Positions 1 through 11,487 of a DNA stretch of 64,000 nucleotides are shown here, one piece after another (position 1 is the stretch's first letter; each line of letters opens with the position of its first letter). The DNA is taken from contig JAIQDT010000226.1 in the NCBI GenBank assembly GCA_021521415.1, positions 186,001 to 250,000 of the forward strand, given 5' to 3'. Source of the DNA: Bidens hawaiensis (Eukaryota > Streptophyta > Magnoliopsida > Asterales > Asteraceae). The position numbers were made by a program, and so were the translations under genes. A model generated the notes under the pieces. It ran no database searches, had not been told where the DNA came from, and was given only the letters and a program-made list of their open reading frames with translations.

Positions 1-849
1 TTGAGAACTAAGTGACAAGAAAAATTAATCAAGTATTAAACATCAAGCATGCAACCTTACTAGGAATCAACTAAGATGCCCATATAATATACATCTAATT
101 TACCTACCTTGCTAAGTCAATTCACTTAATCACTAACCTTACTCGGTCAATTACAATTTACAAGTAATCAGTCAAGTAGACTTTGATGCAAAGTAGCCCG
201 AAAAAGAATACAGTGTGCTAGAGATTTCATAGCATAAAGTGTACTCGGAAAATCAGTTAAATTACCCATGTATATTAGGGGAACATTTGAACATTCAAAG
301 TGTGCCCGGAATATAAAGTGTGCCTGAAAAAACAAAGTTTATCCGGAAACACTTGTAATTTCAAAGAGAACCATATTCACACTAATCACTTAAAAACACA
401 AAGCTTGCTCGGTGGACTAAAGCTAAGTTCACAAAGCTTGCTTGGTATATCATTCAGCATATAAGATGAAAAGCTTGCCCGGAACAAGAGATCCTTGTTA
501 AAAGCTAGCTAGATCACATATTCATGTCAAGACTTCAAGCTTGCTCGGGGAGTTAGTAGTGTTAAGTGTACTCTACCTGGAAAGTGTAAACACTTCAAAG
601 CATGCCCGAAAATCATAAACTTAGTCCAAAGTGACTAAGCTTGCTCGGAAAGGTTATAAAACATCAAACCTTGCCAGAAAATACTTAATACACTGTTTTG
701 TGTTCGGGAAGGTTATAAAACATCAAACCTTGCCCGAAAATACTTATTCAACCTTTTTGAGGAAAAATGCAACTCTTTTTGACTTAAACCATTTGTCAAT
801 CATATTTTTCATTAAAGATTATTGTTAAAGAGAAAATGGTGCATTTAGA
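1..849 (-). promoter_or_regulatory. Motif-rich tail of A: dispersed TGCYCGG repeats
   Basis: No credible coding sequence. The short motif GCTTGCYCGG, with decayed versions, recurs about 16 times between 140 and 740, for example near 300, 405, 437, 474, 540, 602, 640 and 727. The same motif is scattered through the U3 part of the A LTR (18010-18640) and of the A' LTR. This stretch is not an LTR copy: it lacks the A LTR end sequence and a purine tract, and it continues directly from the conserved tail of A. By position it matches the motif-rich stretch before the accessory ORF in D, so I read it as a possible internal regulatory region. Confidence 0.5.
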
Positions 850-2555
850 GATCAAATTTCAGTCATGTTTTTCTTCAAAACAATTTCTTTCTTTAACTGA
901 AAAGATCTCAAGAATGGGATCATGTTGCAAAGTAGCTTTCTCAATACTTCATTGTCAGCATTATTATGACAACATAGATAGGTTAACAGCAGGTCTAGAC
1001 TTAGCTTGAATTCATCTCTTTGGTGATATGATTAAGGTTCAATTAAGCAAAATTCAGAAATAGTCAACACTGTGCTATGATGCCTCATATCTCTTCTCAA
1101 AGCTTATTTGGCTTTCCCCAGATCACCTCAATTTGACTCCAACCTCCTGTATTTGGTCAAAATTTTGTTTTCATATGACATAACTTATTGAACCTTTTTG
1201 TATTTTTTATTTTCAAACATATATAGATGTTGAACAGTGGACTTACATGCTATCCGGACTTACAAGCCTTTCATTCAAGATGAGACAGATTTTGTCGACA
1301 TCCCTGTAGTTCTAGTTGTAACCCTCTTGTTTGATAAAATATTTAAAACGCTTATCAACTTTTGGTTGATTTATTCTTCCCCTGTTTTTGATATTTTCTC
1401 AACTTTTCTTAAGCATGATATTTGTCATATTTAAAGATGTTTCATTTTTGGGTTGACCAAATAACAACAGACTTGTGTATGACTGTGTAATCATTTTTCT
1501 GCTTATCAATTGGAGAGATTTATCTTGAGACATGCAAAGACAACTATGTATCTCCACATAAAGATTAGCATATTCATTATGTTTATATCACCTTAGATTT
1601 TACGCATCATGGGAAAGCAACCATACATGTTAATGACTATACTAAGTGTTCTTTCAGCCTATTAAATCCATATGATTGGCTAAGTAGTCAATGTACTATC
1701 ATTTCCAATATCAAAATTCAATTTAATATTCAATCACCCAATTTCTCTTAACTGGCAGGTAAATGGCTATCCTGTTTGACCACAAGTGGTCAACATGAAC
1801 AAACATACATGTGAATATATGTCATTTCAAAGTCGGAGCTATTGACATAGTTTTAAGTGAAGGAATAGAAAACAAGTCATAATTAACCTAAATGCTTTCA
1901 GTTTTCTGGTTAATGGCTATCCTTTAAATCTATTCAGATTATAGGACCAAACATACACAAGTGTATGTCCATCCAACTGGGCAAATGACATAATTTTCAG
2001 CAGGAATAACTCCTTGAGACTTTTCATTAAAAACATTCTTTTAAGTTTCTACAAAGCTTGAACTGAATAGTCTTATTATATCTCTGCACCATTAACAACT
2101 CGCTCATGTTTTGAGCAAAATAAAGCGATTATGCAAAATTCATTAGAAAAATCATTTTATCATTTAGTTTTCACATGAAAACTAATTTTGATATAAACAG
2201 TTGTAGCATATTCAAATTTTAATCAAACATAACATTATCAAGACAAGTAGACAGTAGTAACATCCAAGGTCTAGCCTATCCTAATAACATCAAATGATCA
2301 GATAATGCACATAATCAACCAATTAATCATGACATCAGACAAGTAAATATCAATTTTGACAATATAAATCACTACTTATCTTGATATCAATAGCAGTTAA
2401 CTGACAAGCAAAACATAAGCATCAATGATACCTAATTTCCATAGATAATCACTTAAGCACATATCAGTCAACTTAACAAGTATCATACTCATGCACATTC
2501 ACACAACATTCAATTTGTGGGACCTCAAACTATATAATCAATTAGCACATAGAGC
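850..2555 (-). other. Conserved post-pol non-coding region of A
   Basis: Non-coding in all frames beyond chance ORFs. It aligns by eye, block by block, with the tails of C (30480-31620) and D (52620-53800). Shared blocks in element orientation include GGGGAAAGCCAAATA with GCTTTGAGA just after it (near 1100), TTAATTGAACCTTAATC (near 1035), a block near 1500-1640 and two hairpin modules at 1755-1975. Conservation of non-coding order among clearly different Copia families suggests an RNA function such as packaging, dimerisation or translation control. Confidence 0.6.
1755..1975 (-). other. Paired RNA hairpin modules of A
   Basis: Two copies of one module. In element orientation each has a stem, then a GGATAGCCATT box followed by ACC. 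The copy at 1951-1968 is an inverted repeat, ACATACA and TGTATGT around a CTTG loop, enclosed by GGAC and GGTCC. The other copy has TTGACCA and TGGTCAA around CTTG at 1776-1793, with a weaker ACATA/TATGT stem at 1803-1823. CUUG is a known stable RNA tetraloop. The same layout occurs in C and D with different stem sequences that still pair. Confidence 0.65.
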
Positions 2556-3230
2556 ACACATCATTAATCAGACCTCATCAGAGTTGATCATTCCCAGGGC
2601 TTTCAGAAGAAAGTTGAACCTGGTTCAATCAAGTGGCTTGGTGAATAGGACTGCCAAATTATCACTTGAATCAACTCTTTGCATTTCAATAAAACCTTTT
2701 TTACTACAATCTCTTACGAAGTGATGTGTGATTTCAATGTGCTTAGTCTGAGAATGTTGAACTGGATTTTTAACAGTAAAGTATGCAACAATATTATCAA
2801 TAAAAATAGGGGTATTCAAAAAATTCAAACCATAGTCCAGCATTTGGTTCTGAATCCAGAGAACTTGTGCACAACAAGCAGATGCAGCAATGTATTCAGC
2901 TTCTGCAGTTGAGATTGAGATAGTTGTCTGCTTCTTGCATTGCCAGGACACTAGCCTGTCACCCAAAAATTGACATCCACCTGAGGTTGAATTTCCGCTC
3001 ATGTTTCAGCCATCATAATCACTGTCTGTGTAGGCAATCAGATCAAAAGACTGGTTCTTTGGATACCAAATTCCTAAGACTGGTCTTCCCTTCAAGTATT
3101 TAAAAATTCTCTTGACAGTATTCATTTGGGAGACTTTTGGACTTGATTGATATCTTGCACAGACACACACAGCATACATAATGTCAGGTCTTGTAGCAAT
3201 TAGGTACATCAAGGACCCAATTTTGGCTCT
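2556..3230 (-). pseudogene. Copia RNase H, element A
   Basis: Remnant of the RNase H domain that degrades the RNA strand during reverse transcription. Visible motifs are TDSDYDG (N-terminal catalytic Asp region, near 3006-3030), STSGGCQFLG, VSWQCKKQTT, STAEAEYIAAS, CAQVLWIQ, then KHIEITHHFVRDC and LFTKPLD. A stop splits the domain after TDSDYDG (3003-3005). A further in-frame stop follows LFTKPLD, after which recognisable C-terminal residues (RFNFLLKALG) continue to about 2556. The downstream non-coding tail follows directly. Confidence 0.85.
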
Positions 3231-4258
3231 CTATTCATGCTCGTCTATAGGCTCCCCTTTTTCATCAGCAATCATCTTTTCTTTTGTGTCAATTGGTGTT
3301 GAAACTATTTTGAATTCATGACATTTGAACTTATTCAAAATGTCCTGCACATATTTAGTTTGGTAAATGAAAATCCACTCAGCTTTCTGTTGAACCTGCA
3401 GTCCAAGAAAGAAGTTCATTTCTCCCATAGAGCTCATGCTGTATTTGGATTTCATTACCCCTTCAAACTCCATACATATTTGTTCATTTGTTGAACCAAA
3501 GATGATATCATCCACATATACTTGTAACAGCAGTAAGTCTTATCCCTTTCTTTTGTAGAAGAGTGTCTTGTCAATGGCTCCCCTTTGAAAACCATTTTCA
3601 AGAAGATGATTTGACAGCTCATCATACCAAGCTCTAGGAGCTTGATGCAATCCATATAGGGCTTTATTTAACTTATACACCCTGTTTGGATACATTGGAT
3701 CCTCAAAACCTAAAGGTTGAGCAACATACACCTCTTCATCAAACTAGCCATTTAGGAATGCAGACTTGACATCAAGCTGGAAAACCTTAATGTTCTTTGA
3801 AGCAACATATGCAAGAAAAATCCTGATAGCCTCAAGTCTTGAAACTGGTGCAAAGACTTCCTCAAAGTTTATTCCTTCCTCCTGAAGGCATCCCAGCGCC
3901 ACAAGCCTAGCTTTATTCTTAATAACTAAACCACTCTCATCCCTTTTGTTTCTAAAAACCCATTTTGTTCCAATTGCATACTTGTTTCTTGGCCTATCAA
4001 CAAGATCCCAAACATGTAGATCTCTAAACTGTGCCAATTCCTCCTGCATTGCCTCCACCCAACTATTGTACTTTAGAGTTTGAACAATGTTCTCTGGTTC
4101 TATTTGGGATAGAAAGCACGAGTACAAACAGATATTTGCAGTTTCAGAATGACTTCTTGTGACTTTTTCATGTATATTTCCGATGATGTTTTTAGAAGGA
4201 TGATTCTTTTCAACATAAGGAGTTTGTATCATATCAGCAGACACAGTTGTGTCAAGAT
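3231..4258 (-). pseudogene. Copia reverse transcriptase, element A
   Basis: Reverse transcriptase (RVT_2 type) in several broken frames. The N-terminal part at 3744-4244 shows [47 protein letters not shown] and [11 protein letters not shown]. The middle at 3540-3731 shows [17 protein letters not shown]. The palm at about 3506-3517 keeps YVDD followed by IIFGSTN, so the catalytic pair is intact. MSSMGEMNFFLGLQV follows. Stops near 3741 and 3540 and a stop at 3228-3230 break the frame, so no full-length enzyme could be made. Confidence 0.88.
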
Positions 4259-4262
4259 TTGA

Positions 4263-5520
4263 TTAATTGAGTTTTGGTTCATCAATGATCAATTCAGTTT
4301 CTGCATCATGAAACTCTGGTGCTTCTTCATTGTTCTGTCTTGAAGTGGATGCACCATTGTTGTCCATATTCAATCTTTCAAATAGATCTTGAAACCTTGT
4401 TGTTGTTACAGCTTCTTCTTTACTTGTTTGGTTGCTTGGATTTCCCTCAGTATGAACTTGATCATTTTCCTCTTCTTGGTTGTCTTGATTGATATTTACA
4501 TGATCTTGTTCTTGATTATGATTGTTCCCTTGATCATTGTCTTGAACTTGTTCAACAATATCACTTGAGGGATCCTTTGCAAATGTATACTCCTTTTCTT
4601 TACTAGCAACCTTCTTCCACAACTCTTCTAAGTCCAATGTTTTCTTCTTTTTCTCTTCAATCACACTGGTCTTGTAGAATGAGTTATTAAAGTCTTCAGG
4701 ATAAATATTGAAAGACCTTATCAATTTCTCATGATTAAACAGCCATGCTGCATCATCAACTGTGTTGAACTGATTTTCATTAAAGATGATGTCAGATGAT
4801 TCAATAACGCTCAAATGGTCTTTCACATATACTCTGTATGCTTTTGAGTGTGTAGAATATCCAACAAAGAAACAGTCCAAGGGTTTTGTTTGAAACTTGT
4901 TCAAGTAATCCCTGGTGTTTAGAAGAAAACAGTTACATCCAAAAGGCTTGAAAACCTTGATATAAGGCTTTCTATTAAAGAAAATTTCATATGGTGTCTT
5001 GTTATGCCTTTTGTTAATAAGTACCATATTCTGAACATAGCAGGCAGTACTTATGGCTTCTGCCCAAAAGGTAACTGGTAGATTAGCGTCTGCTAACATG
5101 GTTCTTGCAGCTTTAATAAGTGTCCTGTTTATTCTTTTTGCAATACCATTTTGTTCAGGAGTTCTAGGAGCTGAGAATTGCTGAAGTATTCCCTTTCCCG
5201 CACAAAATTCTTCCGGGACTCCATTTTTGAACTCAGTACCATTATCACTTCTCATCAATTTTAACCTTCTTACTCAGTTTGTTCTCAATCAATGTCACAA
5301 AGCCCTTAACCAACTTTGCAGTCTCATCCTTTGTACTTAGGAAATAAACCCAAGTATATCTTGAGTGATCATCAATGATCACAAGACAATATCTTTTCTT
5401 CCCTATATTTGGCACACTCACAGGACCAAAAAGATCCATGTGAAGTAATTCAAGTACTTGATCGATTGAGTTGATGAGCTTTGTCTTATTAGAAGATTGT
5501 GCTGCTTGCCTTTCTGGCAT
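4263..5520 (-). pseudogene. Copia integrase, element A
   Basis: Integrase core and C-terminal region. Seen are LHMDLFGPV (first catalytic Asp), DDHSRYTWVYFL, and RSDNGTEFKN (second Asp). The third catalytic residue lies in the block usually read as QNG-x-x-ERxNRTL; here the protein reads QNGIAKRINRTL, so the catalytic Glu is Lys. The C-terminal GKKR-type domain continues with KPFGCNCFLL and FFVGYSTHSKAYRVY, then a Gln/Asn/Glu-rich linker (about 4450-4600). A frame change joins the two ORF parts near 5250. The Glu to Lys change alone should kill strand transfer. Confidence 0.85.
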
Positions 5521-5523
5521 GAA

Positions 5524-6065
5524 CTATAATGATCTTCCAATTTGAATTCTTGTAGGCAAGCCAATTACATGCTCACCTTTCACAAGTCTGTTCATGTTTT
5601 TCAGATTCACATGACACAATTTCCTATGCCACAATTTTGACTCATTTTCAGTGGATTTGGAAACAAAACATGTGTCACCCCTTGAAACAACATCTTTCAT
5701 ATTTAGCTCATATAGGTTGCCATTTCTTGGGGCCATCATCATAATCATTTTAGGTGGGATTACAAATTCAGGTTTTAGAATGAAATAGTGTGAGTCATCA
5801 AAACCAACTTTGTAACCCTTATCACACATTTGTGATATGCTTAGCAGATTATACTGTAGTCCTTCAACATGAAACACATTATCAAAAGAAACCTTTCCAT
5901 TTGTTAAAATTCCCTTTCCAACTATCTTTCCACCATTCTAATCACTCCCAAATGCCACAGGACCTTCAAACTTTTTTTATAGTTAACAAGTGACCTCCTG
6001 TCACAAGTCATGTGCCTAGAACATCCACTATCCATGTACCATATTTCATTCAATGGAGTGGACTG
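5524..6065 (-). pseudogene. Copia protease and GAG-pre-integrase, element A
   Basis: The retropepsin active site WYMDSGCSRHMTC is readable at about 6005-6045, with the catalytic DSG triplet intact. The protease C-terminal part continues through GKGILTNGKVSF and FHVEGLQYNLLSISQMCDKGYKVGF (in two pieces), but a frameshift and a stop near 5930-5960 interrupt it. The GAG-pre-integrase zinc region follows with LWHRKLCHVNLKNMNRLVKG at 5550-5640. Together they link gag to the integrase. Confidence 0.82.
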
Positions 6066-6849
6066 AACCATCACAAAAGAAATAATTTGCTTAGTTGAGT
6101 GATGAAGTGCAAGCTATTTCAACTTGCAACTCATCAGATCCAATTTCAGTAGCAGCATTGGAGGTGAGTGTTGTTGGTTCAGGATCTTCATGAGTGACTT
6201 CAATATTGTCTGAGTTAAATGTTTCATATCCACACTCTCTTGGAGTTTTAACAAATGAGGTTGTGCTCTGGCATTCTTTTGGTGCAATGTCACACTCTTG
6301 AACTACATAGTCTTTCTTTTCTGAATAATCTATTGCATCAGCAACTTTATCCACCTTAGCCTCAACCTTAGGTTTTCAAAGGAATCCTTGAGGTTCATAA
6401 CCATGTTTCAATAAGAATTTCTCATCACCAGTAAGTTCAGTTGGTTTCATTCTATGAAAGATACCTCTGATTCTTGTCTTCTCACTGCTTGGTGATCCTT
6501 GAGAGCTATCAGATTTTACTGATTGTGTATCTTGTTTAGGAATGATTCTCAAGGGCTGAAAGTTCTTTTTGACAATTTCTCAGGCTTCTTAGGGGATCTG
6601 CTCCTTTTAGCTTGTTCAGCCACATGTTTCTTGGTCTTTCCATCAGTTTTCTTTTCTTTCTTGGTTTCTACTGATGGTTTCAAACTATTTTCACTCAATG
6701 CCTCCTTTTCACATACCTTTACCTTTCCTAGGTATTCATCATACTTTTGCTTGTACTTAACAAACTCTTGTCCATACTTTGTCTCATCTGGAACATGAAA
6801 AGGCTTGAATTTGAGTCTCTCATTACACGAATCTGTGTGATGACCATAC
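6066..6849 (-). pseudogene. gag-protease linker of A, left of insertion F
   Basis: Low-complexity, charged linker sequence between the gag region and the protease of A. ORF pieces at 6091-6354 and 6549-6849 are rich in Glu, Asp, Lys and Ser (for example KVKVCEKEALSENSLKPSVE). A Lys-rich stretch with KKEKKTDGKTKKHVAEQ lies near 6600-6670. No named domain is recognised. The reading is cut at 6849 by the CATAC target duplication and LTR of F, and resumes at 14455 on the other side. Confidence 0.6.
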
Positions 6850-8003
6850 TGATGACCATCGTTCGAGTCAATCAAAAACCTAATTATTCTTAATAGTTAG
6901 AGCAAGTAGGGTATCGTATCACAAGGAGTATGTGGCAATGTATTCGTTTAACAGATTTATAATTGTGAAGTGAATGATTTTTAGTGCTGATCACACAAGC
7001 AATAGTTTGAATTTATAGAACTATGCAACGAACAAGTAAACGAATATTAATTAGTTTACAAACAAATCACACCCGAGAATTCAAGTAAGCAACCAACAGT
7101 TATCTCATGCAATCTAACAGATTAAGTATTAGCAATTAACTGAAAACTAAACAATCAGACAAAACCTTAGACATCAACAATTACTTTACACACGGCACTG
7201 GTTATCAAACAGTCCTTGCCAGTGTGACTCAGTTAAGGGCAATTGTATATTTTATCGTATTCAATCTAACCAAACAATTATATAATTAATTATCTAGCAA
7301 CTGGTAACAGATCGTTAAGACCAACGTAAACCTAAACCGACCGAACACACAGAAATACCGAACATCAATAATCATATATCAACCATCAATAATAATACAC
7401 AAATGTTCTTAATCACATGAGAAAAACTGTAAAGGTTACAAACTATACATCCTGGGTGCAATTCTAGGAGATTAGCTGAGCCGCGACATCATCAAATCTT
7501 CGATACGAATGATATGGATCATGTGGGAGGTCTTGGCACAAGCCATGGTGAAGGAAATCGCCTCTTGGAGCTGCTGGAATCGCCTTTGGTTCGTCAAAAC
7601 GGAGTTAGGGTTATCTTTTGATGAAGAATGAGATATAACCTAAAATTCCCGTCTGCACACCCGTCACGGTACGCGACGGGGTCTTCTATGATCAATAGCG
7701 TATCGCGATTGACCAAAAAGTCAACCTTTATTTTACCATCCATCATAGTACTCGATGGGTCCCTCAGCAAGCCCATTGCGTACCGCGATGGGACCTATTA
7801 CAACAATCTTCAATACATTTCATCGTTTTGCGTGCTGGACATCCCGGGTCTTCATTCCGTGTCACAACATGTCCATATTGAGTACTTTAACGCCTATAAC
7901 CTGAAATCCAATAATACACGTATGAAGTATCGATAGTTCTAGAATAAACACTTAAAAGTATACAATAAACGAACTAAAACATATACAAATTAACCGACCA
8001 TCA
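6850..8003 (-). repeat. 3' LTR of F
   Basis: 1154-bp direct repeat of 13308-14449. It keeps three copies of a CG-rich palindrome (about 7659-7680, 7735-7758 and 7778-7800), but several CG pairs have become CA or TG compared with the 5' LTR copy, as expected from methylated-cytosine decay. The chance ORFs here have no protein meaning. Confidence 0.92.
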
Positions 8004-8026
8004 CATACCCACACTTATCTTTTGCT
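8004..8026 (-). other. Polypurine tract of F
   Basis: Immediately before the 3' LTR in element orientation stands GCAAAAGATAAGTGTGGG followed by TATG. The core AAGTGTGGG is the same tract found before the 3' LTR of E. It primes plus-strand DNA synthesis. Confidence 0.75.
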
Positions 8027-8561
8027 TGCCCTCAAGGAAAACTCTAAAGCAAACATCAACCTCCATCATAGGTATGTAGATTATCGTCATTAATACTAGT
8101 AAGGTTTAAGGTCATACCCAGTTTCCCAAACTGAAACTGATTTTAGATTAACATCTCACAAATACGGTTAAATGCTATAATAAAAAATAGAGCTGCCCAG
8201 ACAAATGTACTTTGTTTCCGGTTAAGGCACACGTGCGCATACCCCTCTTATATAACATCTCTCCTCTCGGTTTAATATATGGACTAGCAAAAGATGTGCC
8301 GATATCGCTCTACTCTCAGTATCACTCATAAGTACATATTCATCCATCAAGTTTCTTTGACACAAATGCAAATCAAGAGGTCTTAAAAAGGGTTGTAACG
8401 GGGCCAAGTGTAAGGGTATGGAAGGGAAATATTTAAGTAGCTCAAACGATCCCACCCGGCTTATTACAAAACATCTAAATAAACGAAACTACTATACAAC
8501 TGCCTGACTGATTATATACCTCTAAATAAGCAAACTGACATGCATACTGATTTCACAATTT

Positions 8562-8581
8562 TATATATATATATATATATA
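8562..8581. repeat. (TA)n microsatellite
   Basis: About ten TA units, inside the non-coding part of F. Confidence 0.9.
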
Positions 8582-8672
8582 AACGAACTACTGAACACAT
8601 AACTGAATATAAACAGACATCTTTTTGGCTTTTTCCTTTTTTTAAGCATATAACGTGATGCTTAATAATGGA

Positions 8673-8705
8673 ACAAATACAAATACAAATACAAATACAA
8701 ATACA
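8673..8705. repeat. (ACAAAT)n short tandem repeat
   Basis: About five and a half units of ACAAAT, inside the non-coding part of F. Confidence 0.9.
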
Positions 8706-9283
8706 ATTTCAATTACAAATAAACCTAGTAAGCCGGATCGTCTCGTATCATAATTTCGGGGTTAAACAAACAAAAAATAAGTCCAAGAAATGTTTTCTAA
8801 GGGACCCAACCCCCCGCCCCTCACATAAACCATCCTCATATGTATAATGTATGAGGCCCCAACCCCCAAGTACCCACACTCACGTTCATCCAGGCAAGGC
8901 TTAACCTAGTTGCCTCTATTACTTTTGCATTTTGCCAACTACGATCCTGTAATCCATGAACATCAGTGAAAGCACTCAAATGACATGTGTGTACTATATA
9001 TTATATGTATTATATATATTTGGGTCAACTCACACACGTACCGGAGGAATAAGGTTGGCAATATAAACATGTGTACCTGTCCCCATGACTCGTTATCCCC
9101 GCCTAAACGACCCCATTTTCAACTTCTCGTTATAAAAATAATTGTGAGTAAGACTAATGATATGTTGACAAACCAACCATGACTAGAAACCTATGACATG
9201 GCATTAATGGCAATAATTAATAGTTAACAACTTTGGTTTCTGAACACTCTTCGAGGTACTATAAGGCTAAAATTTTTCAAATT

Positions 9284-9352
9284 TCCCCAATCCTCACACT
9301 TGAGGTTTACATTATCCTCAATGTAAGTACACTTAACATTGTCCTCAAAGTT
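9284..9352 (-). other. Internal polypurine-like tracts of F (first site)
   Basis: In element orientation the stretch reads GAGGACAATGTTAAGTGT, then GAGGATAATGTAAACC, then CTCAAGTGTGAGGATTGGGG. It resembles the AGGACAA...AAGTGTGGGGA tract found in E both before its 3' LTR and about 1.4 kb upstream. Here it lies about 1.3 kb upstream of the 3' LTR. Confidence 0.55.
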
Positions 9353-10063
9353 AAAATAGATAAAAAGATTAATGAAAATTTGAGGGACGGGTTGAAATTG
9401 ACTTTTTGACTATTAAGTAATTTTAAAACTCAGGGCTCAAATGTGGCAGTTCAACTAGCAATTATATAATTATACTTTTAACATTTAAAGTAATAAAAAC
9501 AAAATAAATTATGAAACTGAAATCACCTGATATCAACGGGACTGGAAGAGGACCAGTCGGCTCGCGAACCCTCATAAACACTCGTATACTCTCATCTCAT
9601 CCAATTACCAAACTGACAATCGAACCTACAAAATCTCGAGACGTGTAGAAGCAAGCTTCTCACAAGTGTAAGACATAGATCTTTTAAGAGTTATGAAAAT
9701 GATTTTTTATTAATTTTATTAAACAATTGCCTAGCCAAATTAAGTTGTTTCATAATAAATTCTGTTAAATTAGTTGAAAATGTTAAAATACTTAACACAC
9801 TTTCGTAGGAATCAAGATTGCATTTCGCGTATGCAACAAGCCCTTTAAACCTCCCGGTAGCCCGGGAGGACGAGTGGGGTCTCGTGAGTGTTTATAGTGA
9901 ACTACACCCACAAATTTCGGTTACAACATAATATACACGTACCTGGATTAACCACAGCAACATGAACATGAAAGCACTTTGGGTCGCTCAACTGAAACCT
10001 CATATTCGGAAAAAAATACTTTACCGAACACATCAAAATCCCAACTTTTCTTGTGGTGCGGTA

Positions 10064-10083
10064 TTCCCACACTTAGCTTTTCC
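10064..10083 (-). other. Internal polypurine-like tract of F (second site)
   Basis: In element orientation this is GGAAAAGCTAAGTGTGGGAA. It is very close to the terminal tract of F (AAAAGATAAGTGTGGG) and lies just downstream of the protease ORF. Confidence 0.55.
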
Positions 10084-10297
10084 TATGATGGTACGCTTGA
10101 AATACAATTACTAATATAAAAAAAATGCAAACTAAAAAAAATACAAAAAATGTACAAATACCACCCTTTTGACAATTTTATGACATTCATGGTGGGCGTC
10201 TGGCCTGCCCCCGTGCAGCCTTGTTGTTACATGCACGCTCCTCAAGAGATTCCGCCCAACCTTTTGGCACGCCATGATCCAGCCATTTTTCATTTAC

Positions 10298-11487
10298 TTA
10301 TGGCGGTTTCATTACCTCTTTCTTTTTCGTCTTCTTTCCTTTTCTTGTAGTTGCTTCCTCACCATCTCTAACTCCATGCAACATCTCATTCCATCCTTTC
10401 ACATTCATGGTACTCCTTAGCTCATTCCTGTCAGTCACAAAACATTTCTCTTTTGTGTGATCCTTGCTCAAGGATTCACACTTGTCAACAACATGGTTAG
10501 TAGCATTTTCAAACAATGGTAACCGTTTATCACGATCTCCACACTTAATTTCCAATATCCCATTAGCACAATTAATCACCGCATGTGCTGTGGCAAGGAA
10601 TGGACTACCCAATATGACTTGTGGTTGTGTATTATTCACACGTTTAGCATAGTCAAGTACAAGAAAGTCAACTGGGTAGAAAAATTCCTCCACTTGAACC
10701 ATTACATTAGTCACCATGCCCTGGGGAAGTGTATGAGTATGGTCCGCCAACACCACGGTGGTACGCTTTCTGATGGGCCAAATTTATACTGATCATATAA
10801 ACTACCGGGCATGATACTAACACATGCTCCAAGATCTAGAAGTGCCCGACTACTTATAAATTTCCCAATTTGAATTGATAAAAGCGGCACTCCTGGGTCT
10901 TGGAGTTTACTTGAGGCGGTATTATTCTCCACCTCCTCATATCTCATGTTGGTCAATTTACCATTTAAACAATTTTCACATGTGCAATTTTCACAAAAAG
11001 ACATTTCATATGTTTTTGGTTCTGATTCATTTTGGAAAATTGATTCATTTTGACCGACACAATCACTCTCACCACTAATATCTTCCACAACCTCCTCAAC
11101 AAACTGTGGTGGTGAATCCACTTCAACACTAGAAATTTCAAAATGAGGTAAAAGACTCCAGCATTGATGTGCACTCGGGAGTTGACCTGCACTCTTTTGC
11201 AACTTTGCCATATCTGCTGCGAGCTGACCAATTTGCTTTGACATTGCCCCTGCTGACTTATCATGTAACTCAAACTGTTTCTTCGTTTCAGCATTAAGAT
11301 CTGTCATAAACTTCATCCATGCATCCAACTTTGAGTGCACCGAATAATCCGCATTTCCCGAGAACCCCCCTCTGCTGGTCCTGATTACCCGATGAATTTC
11401 CACCCCGGTTACCGTCTCTATTATACCCCCGATTCTGATCTTACGAACCTTGCTGCTGCTGATAACCGCGCTGGTGGTAATTACCAT
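10298..11487 (-). pseudogene. Retropepsin of F with gag C-terminal linker
   Basis: Aspartic protease region of an Athila-type Ty3 element. The active site reads RALLDLGACVSIMPGSLYDQ at about 10790-10850; DLGA in place of DSGA or DTGA is usual in this lineage. Further on PQVILGSPFLATAHAVINC (about 10560-10620) matches the conserved ILGRPFLATA block. A frameshift near 10760 separates the two. Upstream, 10900-11290 is a linker rich in Glu and Asn with a CENCTCENC cluster. No reverse transcriptase follows. Confidence 0.82.

Larger units (their letters stand above)
8027..10297 (-). other. Long non-coding internal region of F
   Basis: 2.3 kb with no credible coding sequence where RT, RNase H and integrase would be expected. 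It contains a (TA)n run at 8562-8581, an (ACAAAT)n run at 8673-8705, and two further AAGTGTG-type tracts at 9284-9352 and 10064-10083. Nothing else recognised. Confidence 0.7.

Noticed and set aside
1..850. 3' LTR of element A at the left edge
   Set aside because: It shares the motif with the A LTR, but lacks its TGTTGAGTC end and a purine tract, and is continuous with the conserved post-pol region also seen in C and D.
7628..7936. ORFs in the F LTR, present in both copies
   Set aside because: They cross the palindromes and TATA region, are not open to the same extent in both LTRs, and have no known similarity.
8660..8710. CRISPR-like or satellite array
   Set aside because: A simple (ACAAAT)n repeat without spacers.
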